The notes under the pieces were generated by a model that was not told the DNA's origin, did no database searches, and was given only the letters and a program-made list of their open reading frames with translations. A stretch of 64,000 bases of DNA from NCBI GenBank assembly GCA_026008535.1, contig BRKX01000007.1, forward strand, positions 53,681,001 through 53,745,000. The letters run 5' to 3'. Position 1 is the first letter of the stretch, and each line of letters starts with the position of its first letter. A program made the position numbers and the translations under genes. Below, piece by piece: positions 31,362 to 43,545 of this stretch. Source of the DNA: Perilla frutescens. Taxonomy: Eukaryota; Streptophyta; Magnoliopsida; Lamiales; Lamiaceae.

Positions 31362-32703
31362 CACTAAACTGATTAAAGATCAGTTAGTTAAGAGAAAAGC
31401 TCAAGTAACTTCGAGCCAACTCTCAACCGATCAAAGATCAGTTCAATGGGAGGAAATCTCAACAGAGAAGCCGACTGAAAGTCCAGAACGGAAAGCTTGT
31501 AAAGCTAAGCAGCCAAAGATCAAGGCAGCTGAACTGGACCATCCCAGGACTGAAGCTTGAGGCAGCTGAGGAACTGCCAAACTAGACAATCTAAGAGCTG
31601 AAAGCCGAGACAGCTTAAAGCCCATCATCTAAAAGTCCAAAACTGATAGCCGAAATATCTGTGCTCTCTAACAAATACTCAATCAAGATCCTGATAGGAA
31701 TCTTAGAAAGATCCTGATGATCTTAGAGCAAAAGTCATAAAGTTCAACGACTAGCTCATTCAAAGCTTCAAACGGCTACAGGCATTAAAACTGCTGCTGG
31801 TGAAATCAACTTAATCACCAATCTCAAAGGTCACTAAGATCACTCTTCTATATAAGAGAGTGAATCTCATTCATGTGTAAGATTTTTCACGCACAAGACT
31901 TTCACAAAACTAACTTTTGCTATTTTGCAGAACGAGCTTTTCTTTCTCCCTCTCCACAGCTCAAAGCTTAAATCTCTTAAGTGCAAAAAGTCCCAACTGA
32001 GAAGGTGTGCTTCAAGTTCTGAGCAAGCCGCTAGCTGACACAGAATTCTAGCCAGAGCAAAGCTTCTCAGTTCAGTTCTTCAATGATCAACCATTCAGCT
32101 CAAGTTGAAGAAGCATTCCAGGTTGATAACAGATTCAAGACTGCCTTCTTGAAGATCGAGAAAGATCTAATATCTTGTAAAGATGGGAAATAGCATCTAA
32201 AGTCTCAGCGAGTAGTTGGGACCAGTAAGTGTGAGCTGTCGACAAAGAAATCGGCTGAGGAGGGGCATGTACCGATGGGTCCGTTCTTCCGGGACAGCAA
32301 CAGTTGGAAAGGAGGCCGCGCTCAGTTTGAAAGGTGTTGTTTTCAGGTCCAATAGAATTCTTCACTATATAACTGTAATAAAGAAACTTTACACTTGCAT
32401 AGTTGATTGCCCTTCTGCGGAAGGAAGAGAGGATGTAGAAGCAGGAAGCTTCGAACTTCTATAAGTCTTGTGTGTGTTGTTCTTTATGCTCTAAGTTTTT
32501 GCATGTTCTTAAACTGCACACTATGAGCACACAAGCTGCACTGACAGGCTAAGTCTTCAAGCTATCAGTCTTAACTGATCAGCTCACAAGCTAAGCTCTC
32601 GGCAAGCTCACTTACTCAACTGATCGGTGCACAGATAAATTGTCTAAAGCGAGTCAGGGCCCTATATATTCCACCATCAGTTTAAAGTTTTTGAGTCAGT
32701 TTA
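31362..32703 (+). mobile_element. 3' LTR of the SIRE-like element, truncated at both ends
   Basis: It matches 25358-26695 of the 5' LTR in order and orientation. It lacks roughly the first 400 bases, replaced by the inverted block, and the last 40 or so, including the terminal CCAACA. No TSD can be recovered on this side. Confidence 0.8.
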
Positions 32704-33279
32704 CAGTGAGCATAAAATTAGTAATATCTAACTTTTCTGATAAATTTAATAATATTTTTTCTATAATCATTTAAATGTTCTTATATTTGTATTTTTTTCG
32801 AATACTTTTTAAATATATATATATATATATATAGTTATATTTTATGTTAGATATAATTTTATAAGTATATATTTATCAAGTTTACAATATATTAAAGAAT
32901 AAATAACATAAGTTACAAATTAATATTTTAAGTAGTCCAAATTTTATTCGTGTTCAATTATCATTTTATTTCTAACGAAGGTCAATTTTTTTAAAAAATA
33001 TAAACATACAAATTTCTTTATCAAGAACTATTAATTGAATATTTAATTTAGTAATTATAATATGTAGTAAATAATTCAAAATTATGATTAAATAATTAAT
33101 AATTTTAAAAATATTAATTAAAACTAAATCATAATTCGATTAAAATATAATAAATAAAAAAATACAAACATAACAATACTATGGAATCTTTAAAAAATAA
33201 TATCATATCACAATTAATACAATCCAATACATACAATGTATTAATAATAATAATAATTAAATATATAATTGTAGATATA
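32704..33279. other. AT-rich stretch with (TA)n
   Basis: Very AT-rich, with a TA dinucleotide run near 32812-32832 and AATAATAAT repeats. No gene on either strand. It may belong to the unclassified element whose ends lie at 24886 and 33375. Confidence 0.45.
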
Positions 33280-33375
33280 TGGGTATGGGGCGGGTTGGGT
33301 ACTACCCGTCCTCGTCAAAATTTATGGGTAATTATCCATGCCCGTATCCATACCCATTAAGTGGGTAATTACTGA
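33280..33375. other. Right fragment of the unclassified GGGTA-type element
   Basis: GGGTATGGGGCGGGTTGGGT, ACTACCCGTCC and CCCGTATCCATACCCATTAA form a GC-rich island of the same style as 24886-24960. Pairing with that fragment would make the SIRE-like element an insertion inside it. Confidence 0.3.
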
Positions 33376-33879
33376 TATGATCCTAGATGGGGTGCCGATG
33401 ATCGAGTTTGAGCATTCGGGAAGACAAGCGCAAGTCGCATCGTAAGTGAACTGGTCGCGCCAAATAGCGCGAGTTGCAGCGCGAGTGACGACGCGAGTGA
33501 ACCGCACTGACACGGGGGGTTTCACTTTGGCCCGAACGCGAGTTGCAGTGCGACCTGGGGCATGAGTGGGCCCATGTCGCGCGCAATACTGTGTTTTGTG
33601 GATTTATCCCATTTTAATTAATTATTTTCTTTTTAGACTAGATTTTGACATTAGGGTTTTACATAATTTTTTCCACCTATATAAGGGCTTGTTCTGAACT
33701 TTATTAAGGAGTTTTGATTATTAATGAATTGAAATTTCTCTGTGAGATTTTAGTGGAATTCCATTTGAATTCTTTTACCGACTTATCAAACAGCTAATCA
33801 TCCCTATTTGTGGCGCCTCACTTTTAATCCATGATTCAAGTTTTCAATCACATTTGGGTCGGATGTTCATGATCATCGG
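33376..33879 (+). mobile_element. LTR-like fragment cut by the Copia element
   Basis: CG-rich short repeats (GCGCGAGTTGCAGCGCGAGT) lie at about 33440-33580. They are followed by a TATA-like CTATATAAGGGC near 33679 and a leader ending ACATTTGGGTCGGATG. This layout is typical of plant LTRs. It has no coding region and stops exactly where the next Copia LTR begins, so the missing part should reappear beyond that element. No partner is visible in the window. Confidence 0.4.
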
Positions 33880-34858
33880 TGTTGGTTTTGTATGCTAGAA
33901 GACCTGTCTTTTGTATACATTATTGATGATGGTTTTATGATGATATAGAATGAATACAATTGCAGTCACTGTTTGCATTTGAATTGTTATATTTACATGC
34001 ATGTTCACTATACTTACATTGTAGATGACGTGGTGTGGGTAAACACACGGTTAGATCATATCATCGGTTCCTTGTAATGTATTAAAAGGCTCACGGTCTA
34101 TATGGCACTGAACCCGCTATTGGTACACCGTAGAATAATCTGATAGTTAGTTTGTCTTGACTAACTGATTATTCTAATACACGGACGAGTGTATTGAGGA
34201 GAATCTATTTAGGATTCTATTCTCTATTCTAACCTTAAATGAGAGAATAAAAATCTACAGAGTTCGGGTTCTTAACCCCTATATGTTGGCGGACATATAC
34301 GTGTAGTGTTTGCAGCTTTGATTTATCAAAGAGTGAGATTCTTTCATAGGATCAATAATCTCGGTATCTTGGGCTGTGACATTTACACTTATGATGGTTC
34401 GTGCAATATGTAGGGGCACCGTGTCCTGGTGCGCCAGGTTGATGGTGTCCCCTTGAGGAAATGCAAGTTCATGCTGAAACCCTGCAGGTGGAATTTATTC
34501 CATGCATAAGTAAAGCTTGTATGGTACTAATCAAGGAAAAGATATTAATTAATTATAGTTGTCAGAAGCTTACATAAATAATTAATGGGCATTATATATC
34601 TTAAACATGGGGAATGACTGGACTAAATGAGAAAGCATATTTAGAAATATGTATTAAATTGGTAGGTCAGTATTATTTCTTTAGTGGAATAAAAATAATA
34701 CTTAATTTATTTAATTATATCCTAAGTTTATTGGATATTGGATATTAAATAAATTAATGGGCCAATTTAATATTCTTCTAGATCCCTATTGTAGCCCAAA
34801 AAGAGACTGGATTGAATTGGAGATAGAACAAGAGATAGAGATAGAATTCCAGTCCAAC
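33880..34858 (+). mobile_element. 5' LTR of a Copia element, 3' part deleted
   Basis: It starts TGTTGGTTTTGTAT and matches the right LTR (39018-40431) for about 970 bases, up to AATTCCAGTCCAAC. There the match stops: the TATA box, R, U5, PBS and first part of the leader are gone. The remaining leader (34859-34982) joins directly. Confidence 0.85.
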
Positions 34859-34982
34859 GTGGCCTATAAGAAATATTTTTAAAATGTCGGTGGATTACAT
34901 ATAATTTTTTGAGGTATACGATTATATGTGAGTAGCCTAAAGTTTGTAACTGTACTGCATGTTTATTTTTCAGTTATTCTAT

Positions 34983-37900
34983 ATCATCATAGCACTCTCC
35001 AACATGTCCTCTATTCTCAAAGAAAACAAGTTAATCGGTGAAAATTACAATGACTGGATTCGAAACCTTACTCTTGTTCTCACTGCGGAAGGACAGAAAT
35101 TCGTACTTGAAGAGGTATGTCCTCAGAAGCCAGATGAGGGTTCTGACGAAGCCCACAAGGTTGCATATGATAAGTGGGTCAGGTCTAATGAGATAGCACG
35201 CTGTTACATTCTGGCATCAATGTCGAATGTGTTGTAACATCAGCATGAACCTATGAAAACTGCTTATGATATCTTGTACAACCTTAGACAACTATTCGGT
35301 CATCAGAACTGCTCGGCACGCTATTTGGCAATGAAGAAGCTAATGGATGCGAGGATGTCTGACTCCACACCTGTTAGAGATCACGTTCTCATGATGATGG
35401 GATATTTATCTGAGATCGAGAACTTGGGTGGAGAGCTGGATGGCGATTCTCAAATCGACATTGTTCTTCATAGCTTGTCCTCGAGGTTTGAGCAGTTCAA
35501 GATGAACTTTAACATGATTAAAAGGGATGTCGGCCTGAATGAACTGCTCATGGATCTTCAGGCGGCTGAGTTACTTCAAAAGGGAAATCCGGAGGCACAC
35601 CTAGTTGAAAATAGGGCGTCTTCTTCCGATACTAAAAGGAAGAAAAGGAACGCACCCAAGAAAGCTGCAGAGGGGGTGCCTAAAGTGAAGAAGTTCAAGA
35701 CTAAGATTCCTCCCGAGGAATTTAAGTCAAAGATAAAGTGTTTCAAGTATGGCCAGCCAGGTCACTGGAAGGCGGATTGTCCTAACAAAAAGAAGAAAAA
35801 GGGTACGTCTCCATCTCTTGTCATTGAAACATGTTTAGCTACTTGTTCTACTCAGTCATGGGTAGTAGATACTGGAGCTACTGATCATGTTTGCATGTCG
35901 TTACAGGGGTTCCTTGTAAAAAGACAGCTGAGTGATGGAGAGATTTTAGTCTACATGGGCAATGCTACTAAAGTGGCGTCAGTTGCAGTAGGAGACGTAA
36001 CCTTATCTTTTAGTAGTGATAGGATTTTAGTTTTAAAGGATTGTCTTTATGTGCCTGGTTTTAGGCGAAACTTGATTTCAGTTTCTAAACTTTTTATGGA
36101 TGGATATTCTGTTTCTTTTGATAACATGATTGTTATATTTAGTGATAAACGTTTTATCTGTTCTGGCGCATTGGATGGGGATCTTTATTTACTTAATCCT
36201 ATACAAAACACTATGCAAATGCATTTACTGAATACATCGGTCATAAACCTTAACAAATGAAAAGAACCTTTGGAAATGAATCAAACCTATCTTTAGCATC
36301 TTAGGCTCGGCCATATTAACCTTAAACGGATACAAAGACTAGTAAATGATGGGCCCTTATCTTCATTGGTCCTAGAATCGTTCCCTTTGTGTGAATCATG
36401 TTTGGAAGGTAAAATGACTAAGCGACCCTTTAAGAATAAAGGGAATAGATATGAAGAGGTACCAGATTTGATTCACTCTGACTTATGTGGCCCTATGTTA
36501 GTTCAGGCTCATGGAGGGTACGAGTATTTCATCACGTTAATTGATGATTACTCAAGGTATGGATACATATACCTGTTACGCCGCAAGTCAGAATCCTTTG
36601 AGACTTTCAAAGAATTCAGAGCGGAAGTGGAAAAATGTACAGGCAAAAGTATCAAATCACTCTGGTCTGATCGTGGTGGTGAGTACCTCTCGAATGAATT
36701 TAGGGACTACTTAGCAGAGAATGGGATTACATCCCAGTTGACTGCGCTCGGAATGCCACAGCAGAACGGCGTGGCGGAGAAAAGAAACAGAACATTGTTA
36801 GAGATGGTTAGATCGATGATGAGCTATTCAGATCTGACCATTTCGTTCTGAGGATATGCCTTGGAAACAGCAGCCTATATTCTTAACGTAGTTCCATCAA
36901 AATCAGTCCTATCTACGCCCATAGAACTTTAGACTAGACGAAAGCCCAGTCTTAGACATTTTCGGATTTAGGGTAGTCCAGCACATGTGCTGGATAAGGA
37001 AGCTAATAAGATGGCACCACGTACAGATGTTAGACTATTTGTTGGATATCCTAAAGGAACGAAAGGTGATTTATTTTATAGTCCTAAGGATAAGAAGATC
37101 ATTGTGAGTACGAATGCTCTATTCTTAGAGGAAGTCTATGTGATAAATCACAGGCCAAGAAGTGAGATAGTACTCGAGAAACTTCGAGGGGAAAATTAGA
37201 ATCTGACACTAACAATACAAAAAGAAGAACCACAAATTACTGCACAATGTGTCACAGAATTACAGGAACTGCCTCGTCGCAGTGGGAGGGTTGTACGCCA
37301 ACCTAACAAATTCATTAGTTTGGGTGAATCTTCAGATTTCCCTGAATGACTAAATGAATTTGATCCTAGGACCTACGATGAAGTGATCCAAGATAAAGAT
37401 ACAGATTCTTGGAAAATTGCAATGGAGTCTGAGATTGGATCTATGGATCACAATCAAGTCTGGGAGCTTGTAGAACCACAAGATGGGGTAAAACCCATTG
37501 GGTGTAGATGGGTTTACAAACGCAATAGAGGAGCTGACGGGAAGGTTGAAACCTTCAAGGCAAGATTGGTAGCGAAAGGGTACACTCAGAAAGAAGGGAT
37601 CGATTATGAGGAAACCTTCTCGCCGGTAGCCATGCTTAAGTCAATCCAGATTCTCTTGACTATTGCCGCTCATTCATATTATGAGCTTTGGCAGATGGAA
37701 ATCAAGACGGCTTTCCTGAATGGAAGTCTTGAGGAAAACATCCACATGAACCAACCAGAGGGTTTCATTGCTAAAGGCCAAGAGCACTTAGTGTGCAAGC
37801 TTAAGAGATCCATTTATGGACTTAAGCAGGCATCAAGGTCTTGGAACATCCAGTTTGACGAGGTTATCCAGTCATATGGATTCGTGCAATGTCCGGATGA

Positions 37901-38942
37901 GAGCTGTGTGTACAAGAAGAGTGACGGAAATGTGGTGGATTTCTTCGTGCTATATGTTGATGATATCTTACTTATTTGAAATAGTAAGAAAGTATTATCT
38001 AACATAAGGGTGTGGTTGTCCAAGCAGTTCAATATGAAAGATCTAGGAAAAGCCGGACACATCCTTGGCATCAAGATAATTCGAGATCGCCAGAAAAGGA
38101 TGTTGTGCTTATCCCAGGCGACATATATCGACACAGTGCTAGCTAGGTTTAACATGCAGGATTCCAAGAAAGGTTTTATACGTTTCAGGCATGGAATTCA
38201 TCTATCCAAGGATATGTGACCCCACACACATGCTGAGATAGATGAGATGAAGGGCATTCCATATGCTTCGGCTGTGGGAAGCCTTATGTATTCTATGCTA
38301 TGCACTAGACCTGGTATAAGCTATGCAGTCGGCATGGTAAGCAGATATCAGTCTAACTCTGGACAAGGTCACTGGACTGCGATTAAGAATATACTCAAGT
38401 ACCTGAAAAGGACTCGAGATTATATGCTGGTATACCGCTCTGATAGTCTAGTGCCTTTGCGTTATACGGACTCAGATTTTCAATCCGATAAAGATCAGAG
38501 TAAATCTACCTCAGGCTATGTGTTTACCTTGGGAGGCGGAGCCATTGCATGGAGGAGCATGAAGTTGAAATGCATTGCAGATTCCACCATGGAGGCTGAA
38601 TATGAAGCTGCCTCTGAGGTTGCAATAGAGGCCGTCTGGCTCAAGAGCTTCTTGTTGGACTTGAGCGTGGTACCTGATTTGCCTAACAATATCACGGTAT
38701 ATTGTGATAACTCGGGTGCAGTGGCAAATTCGAATGAACCCAGAACCCATAAGGCAAGTAAACATATAGAGAGAAAATACCATCTTATATGAGAAATCAT
38801 TAAGAGAGGAGATGTGGCAGTGGTCAAGATTGCATCGGAAAACAATTTAACTGATCCATTCACGAAGAGCCTTCCAGCTAAGACCTTCTACAGTCACGTG
38901 GAGAAAATGGGAGTGAGATGCAGACCCAGGGTTGCCGTTTGA
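34983..38942 (+). pseudogene. Copia gag-pol polyprotein, one frame with about ten stops
   Basis: From the ATG at 34983 a single frame runs about 1,320 codons with no frameshift. Gag includes a zinc knuckle-like CFKYGQPGHWKADC, where the second Cys is Tyr. Protease has WVVDTGATDHVC. Integrase has HLRLGHINL, CESCLEGK, HSDLCGPM, WSDRGGEYL and PQQNGVAEKRNR. RT has KARLVAKGYTQKEGIDYEE, IKTAFLNGSLEENIHM and YVDDILLI. RNase H has DQSKSTSGYVFTLGG, MEAEYEAAS and VYCDNSGAVANS, and a tail follows to RPRVAV. Stops lie near 35236, 36258, 36849, 36930, 36968, 37197, 37347, 37977, 38217 and 38790. Many fit single transitions (Trp, Gln or Arg codons). The promoter half of its 5' LTR is also lost. Confidence 0.9.
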
Positions 38943-39002
38943 GATTTTAGTTAGAGTTGGAGAGTTAGCCAGTTTGTTTTATATTTGAAAGACATGCTTC
39001 AA

Positions 39003-39017
39003 GTATAAGTGGGAGAT
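39003..39017 (+). other. Copia polypurine tract
   Basis: GTATAAGTGGGAGAT directly precedes the TGTTGG start of the right LTR, the usual Copia arrangement. Confidence 0.8.
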
Positions 39018-40431
39018 TGTTGGTTTTGTATACTAGAAGACCTGTCTTTTGTATACATTATTGATGATGGTTTTATGATGATATAGAATGAATACAATTG
39101 CAGTCACAGTTTGCATTTAAATTGTTATATTTACAAGTATGTTCACTATACTTACATTGTAGATGACATGGTGTGGGTAAACACACGGTTAGATCATATC
39201 ATCGGTTCCTTGTAATGTATTAAAAAGCTCACGGTCTAGATGGCACTGAACCCACTATCGGTACGCCGTAGAATAATCTGATAGTTAGTTTGTCTTGACT
39301 AACTGATTATTCTAATACACGGACGAGTGTATTGAGGAAGATCTACTTAGGATTCTATTCTGACCTTAAATTAGAGAATAAGAATCCACAGAGTTCGGGT
39401 TCTTAACCCCTATTTGTTGGCGGACATATACGTGTAGTGTTTGCAGCTTTGATTTATCAAAGGGTGAGATTCTTTCATAGGATCAATAATCTCGATATCT
39501 TAGGTTGTGATATTTACACTTATGATGGGTCGTGCAATATATAGGGGCACCATGTCCTGGTGCGCTAGGTTGATGGTGTCCCCTTGAGGAAATGCAAGTT
39601 GATGCTGAAACCCTGTAGGTGGAATTTATTCCGTGCATCAGTAAAGCTTGTGTGGTACTACTCAAGGAAAAGATATTAATTAATTATAGTTTTCAGAAGC
39701 TTACATAATGAATTAATGGGCATTATATCTTAAACATGGGGAATAGCTGGACTAAAGGAGAAATCATATTCAGAAATATGTATTAAATTGGTAGGTCAGT
39801 ATTATTTCTTTACTGGAATAAAAATAATACTTGATTTATTTAATTATATCCTAAGTTTATTGGATATTGGATGTTAAATAAATTAATAGGCCAATTTAAT
39901 ATTTTTCTAGATCCCTGTTGTAGCCCAAAAAGAGACTCGATTGAATTGGAGATAGAACAAGAGATAGAGATAGAATTCCAGTCCAACTGGGACACGAATT
40001 TCATCCACCCCCTTATAAATAAGAGGGTGCAGGCACGAAATTAATGTCATATATATCAGCCCTCTCATGTTCTCTTGATCTCCACAGATTTCATACCGAT
40101 CTAGTAGATTTCGGCCCACCCTGAAACGAGATTCAGTCCGAGAATACAACAGAAGATCAAGGAGTGGAATAGTATCAAGGGGTGCCTATTATCATTCATA
40201 CAATAGCAAGATTAGACCTTTAATCTTGTCCACAATTCATCGTTTAATTTGTAAGTCGTTTTTCGGTATTCTATGTTTCCGCTTTAGTAGAATCGAAAAA
40301 CGGATTTGCATGTTAATTAAACTCGGTTAATTAAAACATATGAGACGCATGAATTTATAATCTACATGACATTAGGATTAATGAATATCCAATTAGATCC
40401 TGCGGTGGTTCAATTCGAAAAAACCCCAACA
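39018..40431 (+). mobile_element. Complete Copia LTR shared by two tandem element units
   Basis: It starts TGTTGGTTTTG and ends CCCCAACA, 1414 bp, with TTATAAATAAGAGGG near 40012 as TATA. It is the 3' LTR of the polyprotein at 34983-38942. A PBS follows it, so it is also placed as the 5' LTR of another unit. It is similar throughout to the truncated LTR at 33880-34858. Confidence 0.88.
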
Positions 40432-40433
40432 AC

Positions 40434-40523
40434 TGGTATCAGAGCGGGTTTTGGCATTGTTCTAGGATTAATCCGGGCATAATTTCGAATTGCATAATTA
40501 AATATGATGATAAATTTATGGTT
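40434..40523 (+). other. Copia PBS and start of a second element leader
   Basis: TGGTATCAGAGC at 40434-40445 is an exact complement of the initiator methionine tRNA 3' end, two bases after the LTR end. It should follow a 5' LTR, not a 3' LTR, so a second Copia unit begins here. About 80 bases of leader follow before the Athila-like insertion at ATGGT (40519-40523). Confidence 0.8.
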
Positions 40524-42328
40524 GATAGGACTTATTCTAGTTGTAATTATCATGACTTTTTTGTGCCTTTTCTCCTTATTATTTATCCTCTAGTTGTGTA
40601 TTTTAGATATATGATGTGTTGTTGAGTTGTGTAGGGATGTGGTGTAAAAGTGGAGAAAAGAGGAAGGTTTTGGTGCAAGAAAAGATACAAGTGAAGAAAA
40701 GGAAGAAGTTCGAGCGGACCGAGCTGCAAGGGCATGCAGCTGGACTATTGAGACAGATTTTTGGAGGCCCAATCCAGAATACGTTTTGGGCTTTCTAAGC
40801 CTAGTTCTCGGCCTAATTCCAGACCTGGACGCGGAAACCCTTCTCCACCACCTTTTGAAGACTTATGCATGGGATTTACCTAGATTAGGATGTTATTTCC
40901 TATTTAGAACTCTATCTTTTATGGATTGTAGATATATATTAGGTATTTAGTTTATTTTTTGAGATCATGCACGCTAGAAACACGAGAAACGCAGCAGCAA
41001 CCAATTTCAATTTAGTATTATTTTCTTCTTCTCTTCGATATCATCATCGCGCGATTATACAACTTTTTGTTGATCGATTCCAGCATGCAAAGTAGCTAAT
41101 TCACTCGTATTCCGGTGACGACGACGGAGCTCCGCTTATATAACTGTGAGATCTAATTGGTTGTTCATAATTAATTGATGCACGTATCTGTTATTCTTGG
41201 ATTTCGGGTCGTAATTATTCTAAGTCTATCGAGTAGTTGTAAATATTTGGTAGGTTGTGATTAATTACTAGCCAATTTAAATAGGCCATACATAATCGTG
41301 GTTTAGGTTTAATAAGTGGTAAAACGGTTGCTCCAATAACTAAGGGAATAACAGAGTTAATTTTACAGTCCTGCGTCAGAGTTTGTAATTTAAGAATCCG
41401 GTCTTTCTTGTGCTCATTGTTGTCGGCTCATTAAACTCATAGAGTGTCTCTTACAGTTGTTAGTCGATTAGGGAAGTAATTAATGAAGCCTCTTCTTAAT
41501 TATCGAAACAGTATGGAGAGATGAGGTTATGTCAGAAGCGTATTCGGTGACTATAACTGATTTGCATGGTTGATTAATTAATTCTTGCATTTGTGATCGA
41601 TATTATAAGTGGAGTGGAGTTCGTTGGATCCGGAATACCCTTTCGTTATTGATTTAAATCAGTTCGTGTAACGCCCCAAACTACTCCGTTTGGCCACGTC
41701 ACTTAATATACAATTTACTTACATATTTTGTGTACTTATTTTAATATGAGCGGAAGCTTAGGTCAAAATATGATACTATACATAGCACGATGAGGTAAGG
41801 CATCATAGTTTACAATATAAATTTTGTCCTATGAAGCATGCAATCATCTAACCTATCGGGCTCATAGGCTTACACAACCCGCCCGTCTAGCACCCTAAAT
41901 TAACAAACATAATATAGGGATTCATCAACATAATTCGCACATAGAAGGCTCCAAGGTCAAACGACCCGCCTTTAAGTTGTTTGGCATAGTTATCAAATTA
42001 TATACATCATAACCTACAAAAGATCGGGCTATTCCCATCCCCAATAATCATTGATCATAAAGCAAAAAGAGTGATCAATGTAATAATGATAGTAATGCAA
42101 GTATTTTTCAAAAGAAGAGCATGCAAAAGATAAACACAAGCTTGTGGGGTTCTCTTGTGTTCACAACGCTCCTACTCAGGCTCCGACTCCTCAACCTGAA
42201 ATTCATTGAATGAATGGGGTGAGTATTTAACAACATACTCAGTGGGGAACACTGTAAACAGTTATAGCCAATTGCACAAGTGAAAATATAACATATGGAC
42301 TTTTCTTTTCATTGTGGAGACTAGTCTC

Positions 42329-42491
42329 AACCCCGTAGGGTCTAAACATCATGATGCCCCCGTTAATGAACATCTTTATCCCTGTAGGGATGCCCGCAGA
42401 CATCCTACCCCCCAGGGAGGACATTAACAGGTCTATGTTCGATCCAAAGGATCTCTGCCCCGAAGGGTCTCTTTGTCGACCCCGAAGGATC
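42329..42491. repeat. Cluster of short dyads in the nested solo LTR
   Basis: About six inverted repeats in 160 bases: ACCCCGTAGGGTC, ATCCCTGTAGGGAT, TCCTACCCCCCAGGGAGGA, GATCCAAAGGATC, GCCCCGAAGGGTC and GACCCCGAAGGATC. They sit between the predicted TATA and the splice-like block. Confidence 0.7.
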
Positions 42492-43392
42492 TCTTTCATT
42501 CACTGGTCCGAAGACCCTTCATACATATACAATCAAAGCACAACAGTAACTATAACCTTACACGTGTTCACAGTTTAGAGTTACCCCACCTTAAAAGACG
42601 CTTTTGAATCCTTTTAACCTTGAATACTCCTTTGCCGTGCACAAGTTGTCCTCCTCGAGCTCCAACACGTCACCTATCACCTTTTTATTCTCTTTTCAAT
42701 TTAGATGTCGAGTTATACAAATAAATCATAACTTTGAGTAAACTCATGCTATACTTTACTTTGAGGTCTTCAAACATATCCATATACAAAATCATGGATA
42801 TACAAGCTCATACTACGATTTTGGACTCAAAATATGCATTAAAACTCTTTGAAGCATTTGATCGAACACATCACGGGCACACATTTAAACCACAAGCTCA
42901 TGACTCATTTTAAATCCTTTAGACCCAACATTTCAAATACAAACACCTTTATCCTAGGGCTCTAACATACATGAAACTCAACCCCATACAACCCACACAA
43001 CATCTCCAAACGATTATCAACAAAACAAAGGGAAATAAGGGCAAAAATCCAAACCCTAGCAACAATGAACCATAGGAATCCAATATAACTTCACATATAG
43101 CTTCAAGGAGATAAATAAACCATATGTTCAAGATATCAAGCAAGGAAATCAACAAAATCGAGAATCCTCAAATTTGGGTAACAAACTCTAGTTTCCAAAA
43201 CAACAAGAAATAGGTGTTTAACCCCCGTGAAGGAGAGGTGTAGAGGTTACCTTTGTTGATGGATGATGATGGAAGAATCTACTCCACAAAGATGAAGGAT
43301 TTGTAGAGAGAAATGGAGAGGAGAATCGCCCAAATGAAAAGAAAGTGAGAAGGAAATGAACAAGTGTTGTATTTATAGGTAGAGAATCCCCG

Positions 43393-43545
43393 GACCCGCG
43401 CGACCGCGCAGCCCCCGCGACCGCGGAACCCCTCTCTCGGCCCACGCTCCCCGCGAGCGCGCAGCCCCCGCGGGCGCGCGTCCCTCGCCTGCCCCGCGGG
43501 CGCGCAGTCTCCCGCGACCGCGCACGTCCCCGCGGGCCCCCGATC
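43393..43545. repeat. CG-rich motif cluster
   Basis: Repeated CCCGCGACCGCGGAACCC, CCCCGCGAGCGCGCAG and CCCCGCGGGCGCGC-like units, just downstream of the minus-strand TATA box near 43375. An 18-base core, CCCGCGACCGCGGAACCC, is also present in the solo LTR at 55590-55735. Open frames here are compositional. Confidence 0.75.

Noticed and set aside
40616..40798. 60-codon ORF repeated at 52030-52287
   Set aside because: Present only because it is part of both Athila LTRs; no independent gene evidence.
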